Assembly: GCA_037952775.1 (NCBI GenBank)
Contig: JBANAY010000001.1
Coordinates: forward strand, 3,596,001-3,660,000
Source: Clonostachys chloroleuca
Lineage: Eukaryota > Ascomycota > Sordariomycetes > Hypocreales > Bionectriaceae
Direction of reading: 5' to 3'
DNA length: 64,000 nt
Shown: positions 43,123 through 54,810 of the stretch, piece after piece
Position numbering within the stretch: the stretch's first letter is position 1
Layout: every line of letters starts with the position of its first letter
The notes under the pieces: generated by a model
The model's input: the letters and a program-made list of their open reading frames with translations, nothing else
Told to the model about the DNA's origin: nothing
Database searches by the model: none
Translations under genes and position numbers: made by a program

Positions 43123-44674
43123 CCTCTCTGGCGCGTCTCCTTACCAATATTGGGACCCTGGAAAACCTTCAACGCCAGTCAAGGGTTATTATCTTGTAAT
43201 TAACAGGGGTGCAGGCCGAAGTTGACGGAAGCGGGGCCGTAATTAAGTCCAAAGACCGGAGGAGGATCGGATGTTGTCAGGGGTCAAGAAGACTTCGGTG
43301 GGAGCTTGTGCAGTGTACTCAATAAAGAGTTGTGCAACGGATGCAGCGGTAAGCAGAATTCACAAGATAAGACTGAGCATTATCTATAATGGTGTTTCCA
43401 TGTGGGGGAGAAAGAGAAGAAGAGGAGAGAGAAAAGTGTCACATTTCTTGTTGCTAGAAGAATGGCTGCCAGGCACCTTCCCGAGCCAAGTCATCCTCTG
43501 CCAAGGTGAGAAGTTCCTGAGCGAGTTGTGACTTCCAACAATTTGTGCAAGCTGCACATCTTGGTTGGTCGTTGGTAAGAAGGTCGCCGCGTGACGGAGG
43601 TTGCCATTCCCCTACGCGTTTGAAATTACTAATCTCGCGTCTGATTACACGTCCATTCAAGAGGACAGCTGCAAAGAGTCAATCACCTCTCTCATGTGTT
43701 CTGCTCGAGAAAAACCTCGTGTATCTTGAAATAGATGAGCTACCGTACTTGCTTGCGGATGGTGCAAATAAGAATTTCTTTACTTCATGAGATTGGTTTT
43801 ACTATTAGAAGTCTGGACACCCCTGTTAGATGGACAATATCCGAATTCGAGGCAAGCACTAATTAGTCAGTGTACCTAGATCTATGTACATACATGATTC
43901 GGCGCCGCCCCTGATAACTTCGGCTATGATGAGGCATTGTATAGAGCTTTTGGTTGGGTGTGTGCCACCTGAGCCCCAATGTTGATATGAGCGGAACAAC
44001 CTCCTTGATGTGAACTACTGGTAATATGCAAAACGTACCACACACAGCATGTTAGATCACAGAAGCGTTGCCCTTCTGCCTTTTCCAGGTAGCGGCTCAG
44101 TCGAAGTCCTAGCGGTTGGCTGCCTGGAAGTCGAAAACCCAAGCCACTCAATCCACAGCTATAATCCACAGCTACAATCCACAGCTGTAAACGCTCCCCA
44201 CCATCAGCATGTCTGATTGACCTGTACCGTATACGGCGTTCAATTGACCTAAAAAGGAGCTGTATGCAGGGGGCATGATGCTGCTGCGGCGCCCAGGATC
44301 AGTGTAATAGCAGATAGCTTCATTGACGCCATTGCTTTCGGCCTGTTGAAAATTCCTTGAAGATCCGCTTACTGCAGGAGACTGCTGAAGTTATTCGTCT
44401 TGTATCAAAGTCTTGCCCTAGGCACAACTTTGATTTGCTGTATTCCAATGTCCGAAAATTGCAACTTCGCAACTTACAACAAAGCCCAGGGGTTAGCATA
44501 ATATGGCACTGCGTCAATGCCGCCACGGTAAGAGCTTGTGTCCCAAACTCGCAACATTCGGGCAGTTGAGGAGCGCAGCATCACAATTAACCTGCTTCGA
44601 GGATTGACAGTGTCACTGTTCTTGAGAGAGAAACTGCCTGAGTACCCTTCGTGTCCGGGATGTTTCATGTCCGC
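43123..44674. other. Intergenic region, 1.55 kb, with a short tandem repeat
   Basis: No supported gene. It contains three near-perfect copies of a 13-bp unit at 44150-44188. The rest is AT-rich near 43700-43900. Confidence 0.45.
44150..44188. repeat. 13-bp tandem repeat, three copies
   Basis: Three head-to-tail copies of AATCCACAGCT followed by AT, AC or GT, so only the last two bases of each unit vary. No known function. Confidence 0.85.
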
Positions 44675-45243
44675 TCATCTGCCTAAAACAGAAGCCTCAT
44701 CGTCGCCCGCTGCTGCCTCTGCAGCTTCCGCTTGAGCCTGGACTACTGGCGCGTGCTCGGTCGGTATTCGCACAAGGGTTTGAGGTAGCGCCTGAGGTCG
44801 TTGCTGTGAATCTCCTTCCGTGGCTGAGTTACTCGGTGGGGTTACAAGTTTGGCTAAGTGGTCCGTCAGCCTTCCTTCCTCACGACATGCGTGTGCAAAG
44901 ATTATCTCATACTCGATGCCATGTTTATCGCCCGTAGCACATTATGCCAGTTGCCGAGAACGGTTGCAACAGCTAGCAAGTTATTAATTGCGTTGTCCTA
45001 ACCCACTTGTGATGCGCGAACTCTCCTACCTTCTGTCCCATCAGAAAGTGTAGAAAGCTTCTGCTCTAAAGCCTCCATCTGCGTTGCAACTGCAGCGCTG
45101 AGCTCTTTGAGTTCTTGCAAATGCGCAAGTTCGGCCTTCTTCTCCTCAATACGCGCTACGAGAGCTGGTGAATGTGCGGCAGATGAGCCCACACCACTGG
45201 GTCCACGAAGGTGACCGGAGAATGATCGCGTAGGGTATGACAT
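44675..45243 (-). CDS. dad2: DASH complex subunit Dad2
   Basis: Outer kinetochore ring subunit that tracks microtubule ends in fungi. Exons 45030-45243, 44913-44972 and 44675-44853 give about 150 residues. The start MSYPTRSFSGHLRGPSGVGS precedes the coiled core SPALVARIEEKKAELAHLQE with MEALEQKLSTLSDGTEAVAT, then VLGNWHNVLRAINMAS, the conserved Dad2 block. The C-terminal tail has LVRIPTE and acidic Ala/Glu repeats. Exons 2 and 3 are too short to stand out as open frames but join in phase with good splice sites (branch TTGCTAG region, CACTTAG acceptor). The exact second donor (GTATGAG, 44912) is inferred. It is head to head with shugoshin. Confidence 0.85.
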
Positions 45244-45705
45244 GTCGATTGGTAAACTCCAGAGTGCCCCGGGCCAATTTCGACAGAGCCAGGTCGGGTT
45301 TCGTTGTTTTCGGGTCGGATTCGTGCGTCGAAGGAAATTGATTTGATTCGATACAACATTGAATTGCTACCCAATCCAATGTGCTGTCCCGCGTCTTTGA
45401 CGTTGGTGGTGGTGGGGGTCAGTGGAGCTTGGGCCAGCTTTCACGTGTGTCGCCGCGTTGCTGCCCTGCCAACCGACGTTTCTTGGCGGATTGGGCGCGC
45501 TAACCCAAAACAAGCCGTTTGTAAATACCTTCCAACCCATGACACCACTGAAATATTTCCCACACTAAGCCAGGTAGTTAACATCCACTCCACAGACCGA
45601 CACTTTCCCAACCTCCTCGAACAAATTGTCGTCGCGAGCTGCCAGAAACAGTTCCTAGAGGATCAAGAACGGTCTCTTGCGCTCGGTACACGCGCATTAT
45701 GCAAG
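45244..45705. promoter_or_regulatory. Shared upstream region of dad2 and sgo1
   Basis: 462 bp between divergent starts of two chromosome-segregation genes. No MluI-type ACGCGT box is present in it. A common cell-cycle control would be plausible but is not shown by a motif. Confidence 0.4.
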
Positions 45706-47781
45706 ATGGCTAGGCTCAACGAACCTCCCGTGTCCACGGACAGCCTAGAAACACGTAAGTTTATCGCCCGCGATCTTTGTTGCCCTCTATGAATCTCGGA
45801 ATGCTAAACCATTATCACCCATTCTACAGTCCGAAGAAAGCTCCTGCGCCAGAATAGAGACTTGGCCAAATCAAACAACGTACGCGCCCTCAAGATTAGA
45901 GAGCTGGAGAATGATTGCGCCTGCATGTTGTCCGAGAATCTCCAGTTGCGAAGTCGCATACTCGAGCTTGAGAAACAAGTAGAAGACAATGACGCACGAC
46001 GAATCGCCGACCATGCTCTCGCCATCAAAGCCAAGCTAGAATCGCAGCTCACAGAATGGGGTGACCTAATTGCCGGCTTGGGCTTGGAACCGCCCCCCAA
46101 GCGACATTCGCCTAGTATTAGAAGGACCTCTTCCTCCAGGCGACGAACAAGCTGTGCTTATAGTCGTGTCAGCCCCTCCCAGAGACGCCTCCGAGAGGTT
46201 GCTAGGGAAATCGAGGAGCTTGGAAGTATCTCGGAACATAAATCCTACCCACGCTTATCGATGAAGTAAGTTGATTAGGGAAACAAGTATTTTGCTACAT
46301 GAAGCTGACATTCCAAAGCCCTGAACAGATACTTGCACTACGCTCCGAGGCTGATTCAGCCGAGTCTCCGGAGCTAGGCCCCCCACCTATGTCACAGTTC
46401 ATCGACAATGAACCCGCCAAAGTCGAATCCCCTCCCGCCAAATCTCCTGAACCATCAAACCTGAGCCCGAGCCCGAGGAACAGAATGCAATCACCAGAAT
46501 TGTTACCATCCCCGAGAGCCGACCCATTCATGGACAACTCCCCTTCTCCGAAGAAAAGCGATATGCCATTGAAGCCAATGCCCCAGCTACAGCCCAAGGT
46601 GGAGTCCCTCAAGCCAACAGTGAGGCCTCTACAGTTGAAACCACAAGCAGCGGAGCCCCCAGCTGTAGAGAAAAAAAAACACAACAACTGCTCCTCCTGC
46701 TAAGGCCGGGACAAAGCGCAAGTTCTCTGTGAATGATGATTCAGAGAAGACTGGGTCAGGACGGGATGAGAACCAACCTCCTCGAATGATGGCTAGCAAA
46801 ACATCGATTCGGGAGAAGACTGGCGGGAAAACTCTCAAGGAGCTGGTCACAATGAGGAAAGATACCAGAGAGCAGGCTTCGGCCCCGCTAGCGACCCGCA
46901 AACCACTCTCGGCCAAGAACACCAACGACGACTTTAGCTCTCCAAAGAAGAACCCCAAGTCAGGGAAAGCGGCCATTCTAGATGACGTTACGATTGGAAA
47001 GGTGGAGTTAGCCAAGTCCAAGCCAATCCAGGAATCGGTCAAATCGAAGACCAAGAACTCAGCTCCCCTTAAAGTTGTACCACTTCTATCTCCTGAACCA
47101 GAGCCAGTGGTTGCAATAGTCAACAGCGAGCCCGAAACATCCGATGCACAGCCCACCAAGCTTTCCAGAGGAGGCACGCCCCCTCCCGTCCATATGCCAG
47201 CCGAGGAAGAAGTGTCCCGCCCCAGTCGTCGAAGCAGGCCAACTATTAGCTATGCGGAGCCCAACCTGAGAGACAAGATGAGGAGACCAACCAAGGAATT
47301 GGTGGATGCCGTTGCAGGCTCTCGCAGGATCAGCCACACTGAACCTATTCACCGTGATCTTTCTAAGAGAAAACAGGAAGCAGAGACATCAGTGGGCGCT
47401 GCAGCTTCCGGTGAAATCACACACGAGAAGCTTCCTTCCAGCCCCGAGGGGAAGGTCTCACGAGAAGAGGAGGCTACGTCAAGGTCAACCGAGGAATCTA
47501 AACGATCTCCATCAACAGAAGAAGAGGAGAGCAGGGAAGAAGACACATCAAAGGACCAGAGTTCAGAGAACATCCCAGGATCTGATGGCGTTGATCTATA
47601 TGAATTTACGAGTTCATCGCCAAAGCATGGGAAACAAGGATCGGCGGAGGGCAAGAGAAGGCGGGGCCCAAGTCGGCAGTCCAGATCCTCACGGCGGTTC
47701 TCCGCGGCGGTTGACCAAGAGGATGATAGCTTCGAAATAAGGGAACAGACCTCGTCGAGACGGCGAAGCATGATGGTGTAA
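45706..47781 (+). CDS. sgo1: Shugoshin (Sgo1), centromeric cohesion protector
   Basis: Protects centromeric cohesin through PP2A-B56 and senses tension. Exons 45706-45754, 45830-46265 and 46319-47781, about 648 residues. The N-terminus MARLNEPPVSTDSLETLRRK leads to the coiled coil LLRQNRDLAKSNNVRALKIR and LENDCACMLSENLQLRSRIL, the family's PP2A/dimer region. The middle is long, Ser/Pro-rich and disordered. The C-terminal basic SGO motif is RPSRRSRPTISYAEPNLRDK with MRRPTKEL, which binds phosphorylated H2A. It ends SSRRRSMMV. The frame breaks at an A9 run (46671-46679): A8 (one fewer) or A11 (two more) joins PQAAEPPAVEK to TTTAPPAKAGTKRKF. A GAKRKFS-like block occurs in homologues, supporting the downstream frame. 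Confidence 0.85.
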
Positions 47782-48312
47782 TGAATAACTGATAGCACTT
47801 GTGGCAGCATTTGCATGGAGCAAGGCGTTGTTTTTGCGGAGTGTCTATCCGGATTGCTAGGACAAATCAAAGGACGACCTGCTTTTTCTTTTTTAATCAA
47901 TGTTTGAGGAGTCTTTATTCAGGTGGCTTGCAACGGTTCAGACGGCTGTAAATGATCAAGATACCAAAGCGATGGGAACTTTCTTTTTTAATAATTTTGA
48001 AATTCATGATATTCTTTCATTGTCTTTGGTTCAGGCCAACTTGGAGGCCATGGGCTTCATATCTCTCGCAGTAATTGCTTCTAAGTGTGTAAGTTGCCCG
48101 TCACAAGAGTACCTGGCTGAGATGGGCAGGAACGGGATAAATGCCATATTAAGATGCGGGTATCGACAATTCATGGGGACAATGATGATGATGCTTGTGG
48201 AAACACTGAGGGCCATGCATGGCCAACTCTAGCCGTTCACCCTCCGAGTCCACTGGCTTTGCGTCTTTAGTGTGGGAAAGGATGCGCGCCTTTCCGTTCA
48301 TTCGTGGGCGCA
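47782..48312. other. Convergent intergenic region (sgo1 / vps29)
   Basis: 531 bp. A 110-codon plus-strand frame at 47900-48232 has no recognisable similarity and overlaps likely 3' UTRs; I do not call it a gene. Confidence 0.4.
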
Positions 48313-49124
48313 TCATGAGGCAGGGGCGGCGGCGGGCTCGAGGGGTTTAGTGTAGGTCACTTTCTCAACTGCGACGGTCTCGTTGCCATCGTCGTCCTTC
48401 CTCAGCTGGTAAACGTAGAGAGTGAGCGAGATTCCCTGGACCTAGTTGATGAGATATCGTGTCAGCTACTGGGCATGGCTTCCGAAGCTGGGGGGTCAGG
48501 GGGGTGATTCGTCCTATCTCACATCCATCAAACAGAAGCTCGGGGTAGCCTCCTCGGCCTCGAGGCCCCATCCAGGGTGGAAAGCACCGGTGGCGCTTCC
48601 CGGGTTCACGAAGAACTTGTCCATGTACTCGAAGGCGTCGAAGCGGTGGGTGCCGCCCCAGCAGAGGACGTCGACATCGAGGCGGTTCGCCTCGGCGAGC
48701 AACAAGTCGGGTTCGTTGGAGACGAGGGTGAAGCCTTCTAGGAAGCCAATGCGGATCCCGCCGTGCTGGACGACGTTGGTTACGGGGAGGGAGGTGGCCT
48801 CGACATCGTGGCGTCCCTTGACGATCTTGAGATCAGGACAGATGCCGCGCAGGTACTCGTAGGTTTGGCGGTCGGTCAGGTTACCGAGACAGAGGGTTTG
48901 GGAGATCTTTCCAGGCGCGAGGAGCTTCTTGAACTAAATCAGGGGCAGAGGCGAACAGGGCGACCCAGGTCAGTCACTTTCTACAAGATGGATGATAGAT
49001 GGGCGTGTGCATTGTGCAGAGTGCGGCTCGGGGCGGACGGAGGGCATTTGTCTACCTTGGCTGGGATGTCGAGGGCTCGATCGGGGATATGGATATCCCC
49101 AATGACGAGGACGAGGAAGGCCAT
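48313..49124 (-). CDS. vps29: Vacuolar protein sorting protein Vps29 (retromer)
   Basis: Retromer subunit for endosome-to-Golgi recycling, with a metallophosphoesterase fold used as a binding scaffold. Exons 49056-49124, 48523-48933 and 48313-48441 give about 202 residues. The start MAFLVLVIGDIHIPDRALDI carries the GDxHxPxR motif. It is followed by FKKLLAPGKISQTLCLGNLT, VKGRHDVEA (in place of the active-enzyme GNHD), GFTLVSNEPDLLL, LCWGGTHRFDAFEYMDKFFV and NPGSATGAF. Length and motifs are typical. It is head to head with the UCH gene across 510 bp. Confidence 0.95.
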
Positions 49125-49634
49125 TGTTGACTCCCCGCAATCGCAATGCAAAGATGTGCGAGAGAGGACAGGACGCGGGATTGGCTGGTCGAGATATCAG
49201 ATTGGATGGGAGCTCGAGCAAGCTGGAGCGGGCTTCATGCGCACCTCAGTGACAGTTGAGGCTGGAGGGGCAGTGTGGCTTGCGCACCACGCAGCGCTAC
49301 GGGGCACTTGCTCACCCTAGACACAGTGGAGTTAGGTGAGACATATCGTCATAACGGCAGGGGTTACAGCGCTAAATCTACCTCCCAACATACCAGTACT
49401 GACCGACTTTGAACTTCAAGCCACTGTAAGTGCAGGAAACAGCCATTCACACGGTAAGCGCCTCCAGGCAGCCGGCAGTTGCGTACAATGTGAGCTGCCT
49501 AGCACCTGCCCTCACATCTTGCTTGACAAGTAAAAGTGGTGCAGTTCACAGATTCTCCTCCAAGCCAAATCGTTCATTTCAACCGTGAGGATATTTGGCA
49601 ACTATAAGCAACCTACTAGTAAGAACACCCTACC
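49125..49634. promoter_or_regulatory. Shared upstream region of vps29 and the UCH gene
   Basis: 510 bp between divergent start codons. No further feature recognised. Confidence 0.4.
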
Positions 49635-50392
49635 ATGGCTGCCAAAGACGCTCTCGGACGTCCCCTTGGGACCAAGACATTCATTCCTCTTGAGAACAAT
49701 CCTGAAGTCTTCACATCTCTGGTGCACGAATTGGGACTCTCCCCCAAGCTACGCTTCTTCGATGTCTACAGCCTCGATGACCCAGACCTCCTCGCCATGG
49801 TGCCTCGCCCCGCCCAGGCCTTGATCTTCATCACTCCCGCGCCCATGTACTACGCAGTTCGCAAGGAGGACGGGCACAAAGAAGTGAAGAATGCGAGCGA
49901 GCTGACCTACAACAAATCGGGCGACCAGGAGCCCGTCGTGTGGTACCTGCAGACAATTAATCATGCCTGCGGCCTCATTGCCCTCCTGCACGCCGCGAGC
50001 AACGGTGATGTCAGGCAGTCTGTCGACAAGGACTCAATCCTGGGTCGGCTAATCGAGTCGGCCGTCCCGCTGAAGCCTGGTCCACGTGCTGACCTCCTGT
50101 ATAACAGTGAGGAACTGGAGAAAGCTCATATGAATGCCGCGAGGACGGGTGACAGTGCCGCACCCCAGGCTGAAGACCCATGCGGGTACCATTTCCTGGC
50201 TTTCGTCAGGGGCAAGGATGGACATCTGTGGGAGTTGGAGGGGGCTCGGATGGACCGATCGACAGGGGCAGTCTACCAGAGGGCTCTGACATGCTAAGTG
50301 CCGAGGCGCTCGATTTGGGTGTGAAGCGTTTCCTCAAGTTTTCCGAGGGCAACCTGGAGTTCAGTATCATAGCGCTGTCCGAGTCTGAATAG
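49635..50392 (+). CDS. Ubiquitin carboxyl-terminal hydrolase, UCH family (Yuh1/UCHL3-like)
   Basis: Cysteine protease that trims small adducts from ubiquitin or Nedd8. Intronless, about 252 residues. The catalytic set is visible: Gln in WYLQTINHACG (oxyanion), Cys in NHACGLIALLHA, His in GYHFLAFV and Asp in the segment after LWELEGGS. The crossover loop lies in SVDKDSILGRL. A G5 run at 50240-50244 breaks the frame exactly in the loop carrying the last catalytic residue: without one more G, translation ends at about residue 220 and the Asp is lost; with it, GPIDRGSLPEGSDMLSAEAL follows, the family C-terminus, ending EFSIIALSESE. Confidence 0.9.
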
Positions 50393-50811
50393 ATTGCTGG
50401 GCAGCTTCATGTGGACGGCTCAAACGGACATGTCATTGCTCCTTTCTATTCACATCTCGGCAGAGCAATACACCAGTCGCATAAATATGCTTCAACAAGT
50501 ACAACATGGGTGAACAGAACCATGAGAGAAACTCAAGCAATCAATTACTCTCTTTAGCATCTAGGGCTATCGGCTGGTCATATGAATTTCTATTAAGCTA
50601 CTCATGGTCGACAATTCACGCGGTAGTCACAATGAGGGAAATCAGTAATAAGTTTGTAACAATGAATTTCAATTAATATATGAATATGCCACATGACGAC
50701 GGCATGGCTACTGAACGTGATAATGACTGATCCATCTGGTTGACTACCTATAGGACCGTTCTTTTAGAACAAGGGAATGGACCGCTCGGTTTATACCGCT
50801 AAGATCAGCAT
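50393..50811. other. Convergent intergenic region (UCH / small secreted protein)
   Basis: 419 bp, AT-rich, probably two 3' UTRs. Nothing else is seen. Confidence 0.4.
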
Positions 50812-51482
50812 TTAGGGGCCGGCGAGGCCGGCGAGGAGAGCGGCAAGGGGAGTCAGGATAGGGGCCAGGACACCGTTGCCCAGACCAGCGAGAAGAGGGC
50901 TCAGGGCGGCGATGAGGCCGGGAAGGAGGCCAGCAACGAGGCCAGTGAGGAGAGTGACGATGTTGGAGACGAGGATGACAACGGAGCGGAGAATGGAGAC
51001 GAGCTGGGGCTGGAGGCCGAGGACGGTGACGATAGCGCGGACGTTGGCGAGGACAACGGTGAGCAGAGCGTTGACGACGGTCAGGAGGCGGTCGACGTCG
51101 CCCTCCTGGACAGGGATACCAGCAGAGGTGGTCAGGGAGTTGACAATGGCGGAGAGGTCGAGGTTGATGCCCTGGACGAGGTCGAGGACCTGGGGGTTGG
51201 CCTCAGACTGGGGGGTCTCGCCAGACTGGACCTGCTTGAGGATGGTGTCTATGGTTCACAGGTTAGTAGATGGATGGTACGAAACGGATGATTCGAAAGT
51301 TACTTACCAATCTGGGTAGTCTTGCTGGTGATAGACTCTGAGGAGCCCGAGAAAAGAGTGACAATGTCGTCAACGGAGGCAGGAGCAGAGGCGCGGACGG
51401 CCTTGGTATCAGCCTCGACGAAAGGAGCAGCCAGGGCAGAGACAGCCAGAGTGGCGATGGAGAAGATGCTGGAGAACTTCAT
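50812..51482 (-). CDS. Small secreted hydrophobic protein, function unknown
   Basis: Exons 51308-51482 and 50812-51248, about 203 residues. The N-terminus MKFSSIFSIATLAVSALAAP is a clear signal peptide with cleavage near Ala18-Ala19. The mature part is helical and Val/Leu/Ala-rich without cysteines. The C-terminal half repeats LLxGLxxGLLPGL-type amphipathic segments and ends in LLAGLAGP. Codon use is strongly biased to C-ending codons, and a TATA box lies upstream, both fitting high expression. Hydrophobic surface-binding or wall-associated proteins have a similar look, but no HsbA or hydrophobin signature is present. No function is claimed. Confidence 0.8.
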
Positions 51483-51620
51483 TTTGAAGGTGTTTTGGTG
51501 GTTATTAGTGAAGAGAGAGGATGTGTGAGAAGTATTAGAGAGTATTAATGGTTATTAGAGATTGATGAGAGAGAATGAGGAGTGATGATTCGAATGCCAG
51601 AGAGGGGGAAAGCAGACGAC

Positions 51621-51628
51621 TTTATATA
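51621..51628 (-). promoter_or_regulatory. TATA box of the small secreted protein gene
   Basis: On the minus strand TATATAAA lies about 140 bp upstream of the start codon, followed by a purine/pyrimidine-biased leader rich in repeated TCTCATT-like words. Position and neighbours fit a strong TATA promoter. Confidence 0.55.
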
Positions 51629-54600
51629 TTCTATTCCAAGAGATTTGAGCACCAGTCCTGACGTCTTCGAGGATATTGCCCTGCTTCGTCCCCTATCCCA
51701 ACCATCAACACAAAATGAAGCATGAGGTCACTTTGGAGCTTGGCTTGTTAGTGGCTCCAAGGCATCCATCCTTGGCTGGTCTACCTTATCCTTGTCAGGA
51801 GCACACTTAGGCTCGGAGATTCGGGACGATCATCATCATAATCCTGGGATTGGGCGTAGTCCAGTCTGCTGGGAGAGCTCTAGTGGACAAAATGGTGATA
51901 TTCATTCAGCTGCGTCCACAACTGCTCAAGTGGAGTTGAACGCTCGTCATGGTTAGCATCCACGTTAAGCAGTTTCTTTCTGCCCATTATACCCACAGTC
52001 TCCTCTTTTCATTCTTCTTGGCTACAGGAAGAAGCTACGATTGGATCACCTGCTCTTGCGTTTGCCGCACATTTGGATCGCTTGAACCAAAGATCACGGT
52101 TGGTGTTCAGAGGGGGCAAAGAAGCATAGTTGCCCGACATTAACGAACCTATAGGAACTCCAGGAAATCGAACAATCTTGTTTTGCCAGCAGATATGTGC
52201 TCCTGAGAAAGCATCATTTCATCATCTCAATGCAATCCAGCAGCGCTGTGCTGCATGCAACTCCAAGCAAGATACTGCAAAAAGCAAGAATCAACGCATA
52301 ATCCCCACCGATATGTAGGGCTCGCTCGAGGCGTAATTTCAACATTGGCCAATGCTCTCTCGATCATAGAATCCATGTCTTTATGATGGGGATCAGGAGA
52401 GGCCCATATGATGTTAGCATGAAACCAACAGAGAACAGCAAAGCCAAATGATTGGGCCGTATCTGGGATGTTGGATTCAATATCAGTGATCATCGTCACG
52501 GAGTAAGTAAACAAAACAATATACCCAGCCTAGCACCAGGGATCCCAGTCGCGCCATAGGATAGTTCCGCTATTCCACCCCCAGTCTCCCCGGTAGTTCT
52601 GCCGATCCCTTTAATTCCGAATTAGCAAGGCTATGTACAAAGGCCTTACTACGGGCAATACTATACGCCACAGACGAGTTGGCGGCGGTATTGGCCGAAC
52701 CAGGTCCTGCTTGGACTACGACTTGGCTTCGAAGGCTGGACCAGCCAGACCCAATTAGACGTGGTCATGTCAGAGTTAGGCGTGGGCCGGATAGTCTTGA
52801 TATTTCGCCGTCGCCGCTCCATGATGCCTTAGCCCTGACGATCTTGACCAGGATGAGTGCGTTCATCTAACAATGCCAACGCCCTCTGGGCTGGAGTTAT
52901 CGTCCTGGCCCAAGTGGGCATCCTCAGTGCAGCCTCCTAAACTAACAAGTGCCGATCAGTGGAGATTTCTCCTCCGCTGGGCCAAGGCGAGATGGACTTC
53001 CATGCAAGATCCCGATTGCCGGGTAGCGAATGAGACGGCCAAGAGCCAACATGACTTGTATGAGCTTCTTCCTCGCCCCTTTGTCCTATCATCACCAATA
53101 TCAACTTCTGGCTTAGGGGGAGAGGGCTTGTCCATGGATTCAGCGGTCTACTCTGAACTAACCCGGTTAACAGACAGGGCAAAGGGGAATCAAATTTTGG
53201 GGTGGGTTTTCCTCTACTTGGTGCAATTTGCACAAAGCCAATGCTGCACATTGATCATCACTGGCCGACAAAAGTCGTCTGCACAACGACCTAAGCAGCA
53301 ACACTAACAGGGGAAGTGAGAGGAAATTAGTGACGCCTGTCAAATCTCTCAGCATCTTGTTTCATCCCAGTGACTCTCTAGTCCCTTCCACGAGGGAGTT
53401 GCTGTGATCAGCAGTTGTAACGGTCGGCACCGCTCGCTCATCTGCCGTTGGAATCTACCACCAGCAGGCCGGCCACGCACCGTCGAGGCTCATACATGAC
53501 ACATTATGCATCCTTGTGCGTGGTTTCACGGGCTGGATTTGTAGTGTACGATCTCTTTATGCCGAGATGGGCATCGGCAGAGACGATCCAAAATCGATCC
53601 CGATTCGCTGGCGGTTGGCAGGCAACCACCTCTTCCGACCAACACCAGCGCTGGGCAAAACAAGGCGTTAGCTTCCATCAGGCGTAATTACGGAATAATG
53701 GATCCTAGATACGAAAGCTTGTTGCCTCTAATCCTGCACCTTTCAGCGTGGCTTGCCCAATGTGGACGCTGTCCAAGCCACCAGGTACTGTCAAGGACCA
53801 AGGTGGCGAGCTGAGATCCAGGAGAGTCCATTCAGGTGTAGAGGAGGCAGACCGCAGTTCAGCACTCACCGCAGGCGTGGCTGTCGTAGTGGATAGCATC
53901 ACATCAGTAGGCCTGGCTGGTGAAAGCCAGCTAGTGACGGGGATACGGCGATCTACGGTGGTTGCTAGTGTGACTGATCCCATCTCCAAGTCGTACCAGG
54001 ACAAACGCCATGCCCAGAAAACCATGGTCAAGCAATCATACTAGATAATTTTAGTTGATGAGTCTGCCTCCACAGCCCCTACCAAGACATCCATCAGATA
54101 ACATAGACACAGGATTGCCATGCCAATGTACATGCACATGCTTGCCTTTGTTGGTCGTACCTATATTGGATTTGGCCTTGAATCACCAACTGATGATTTG
54201 GCCTCTTCACAAAGTGGAGCTAGAACTTCAGCAAGTCTCACAGAGCTACCCTACATTTGGTCTATACAGAGGTAACCTCAGCAGCAGCTGCGTAATTGGA
54301 CTCAGCAACCGCAAGTTGATCACACCCAAGGCTTAGCTGTGGCAGTTAATTGTAGCCATGCTCGTTGACCAACCACTACGATCAATGATACCACTACAGT
54401 TGTTTCTATCCAGTAGAGCCATGAAACTTTCATAGCGATGGTCAGTCAAACTCGTGGTCACATTATACGAGTCGTTGTACAGATACCTGAGTGAGTTCGT
54501 ATCATCAATGGTAGATATTTCATATATTGTTATTGGTGCTCAAGACCATCTAAATTCCAGCTGTCTACCCCTACAATTGCATCGTAAAGTCATGTACCGT

Positions 54601-54810
54601 ACAATCGCTACCTATTAACCTTAACCAATAAATGAAACCAGTACCCAATCCATCCCATCTTGGGGGAATAAAACAACTTTCTTCCCAATAACGCCTGGAT
54701 CCCCGCCTGCGTGGCTGACGATAGTATGCACTGCTGTTAAGAGAAGGTGAATGCCACGTAACTCCGTGTCGCCCAACGATTTAAAGCTCCGACTTAAGCT
54801 AATTCCACGT
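51629..54810. other. Gene-poor region, 3.2 kb
   Basis: Open frames at 52227-52514 (-), 52873-53307 (+) and 53705-54031 (-) show no domain, splice logic or family pattern that I recognise. No transposon ends, tRNA or tandem repeat were noticed. It could hold a lineage-specific or decayed gene, but I cannot support one. Confidence 0.45.

Noticed and set aside
47900..48232. 110-codon plus-strand frame between sgo1 and vps29
   Set aside because: No similarity recognised and it lies in a convergent 3' region.
52873..53307. 144-codon plus-strand frame in the gene-poor region
   Set aside because: No signal peptide, domain or splice context; cannot be separated from chance.
53705..54031. 108-codon minus-strand frame in the gene-poor region
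   Set aside because: No recognisable family; no continuation by plausible splicing found.
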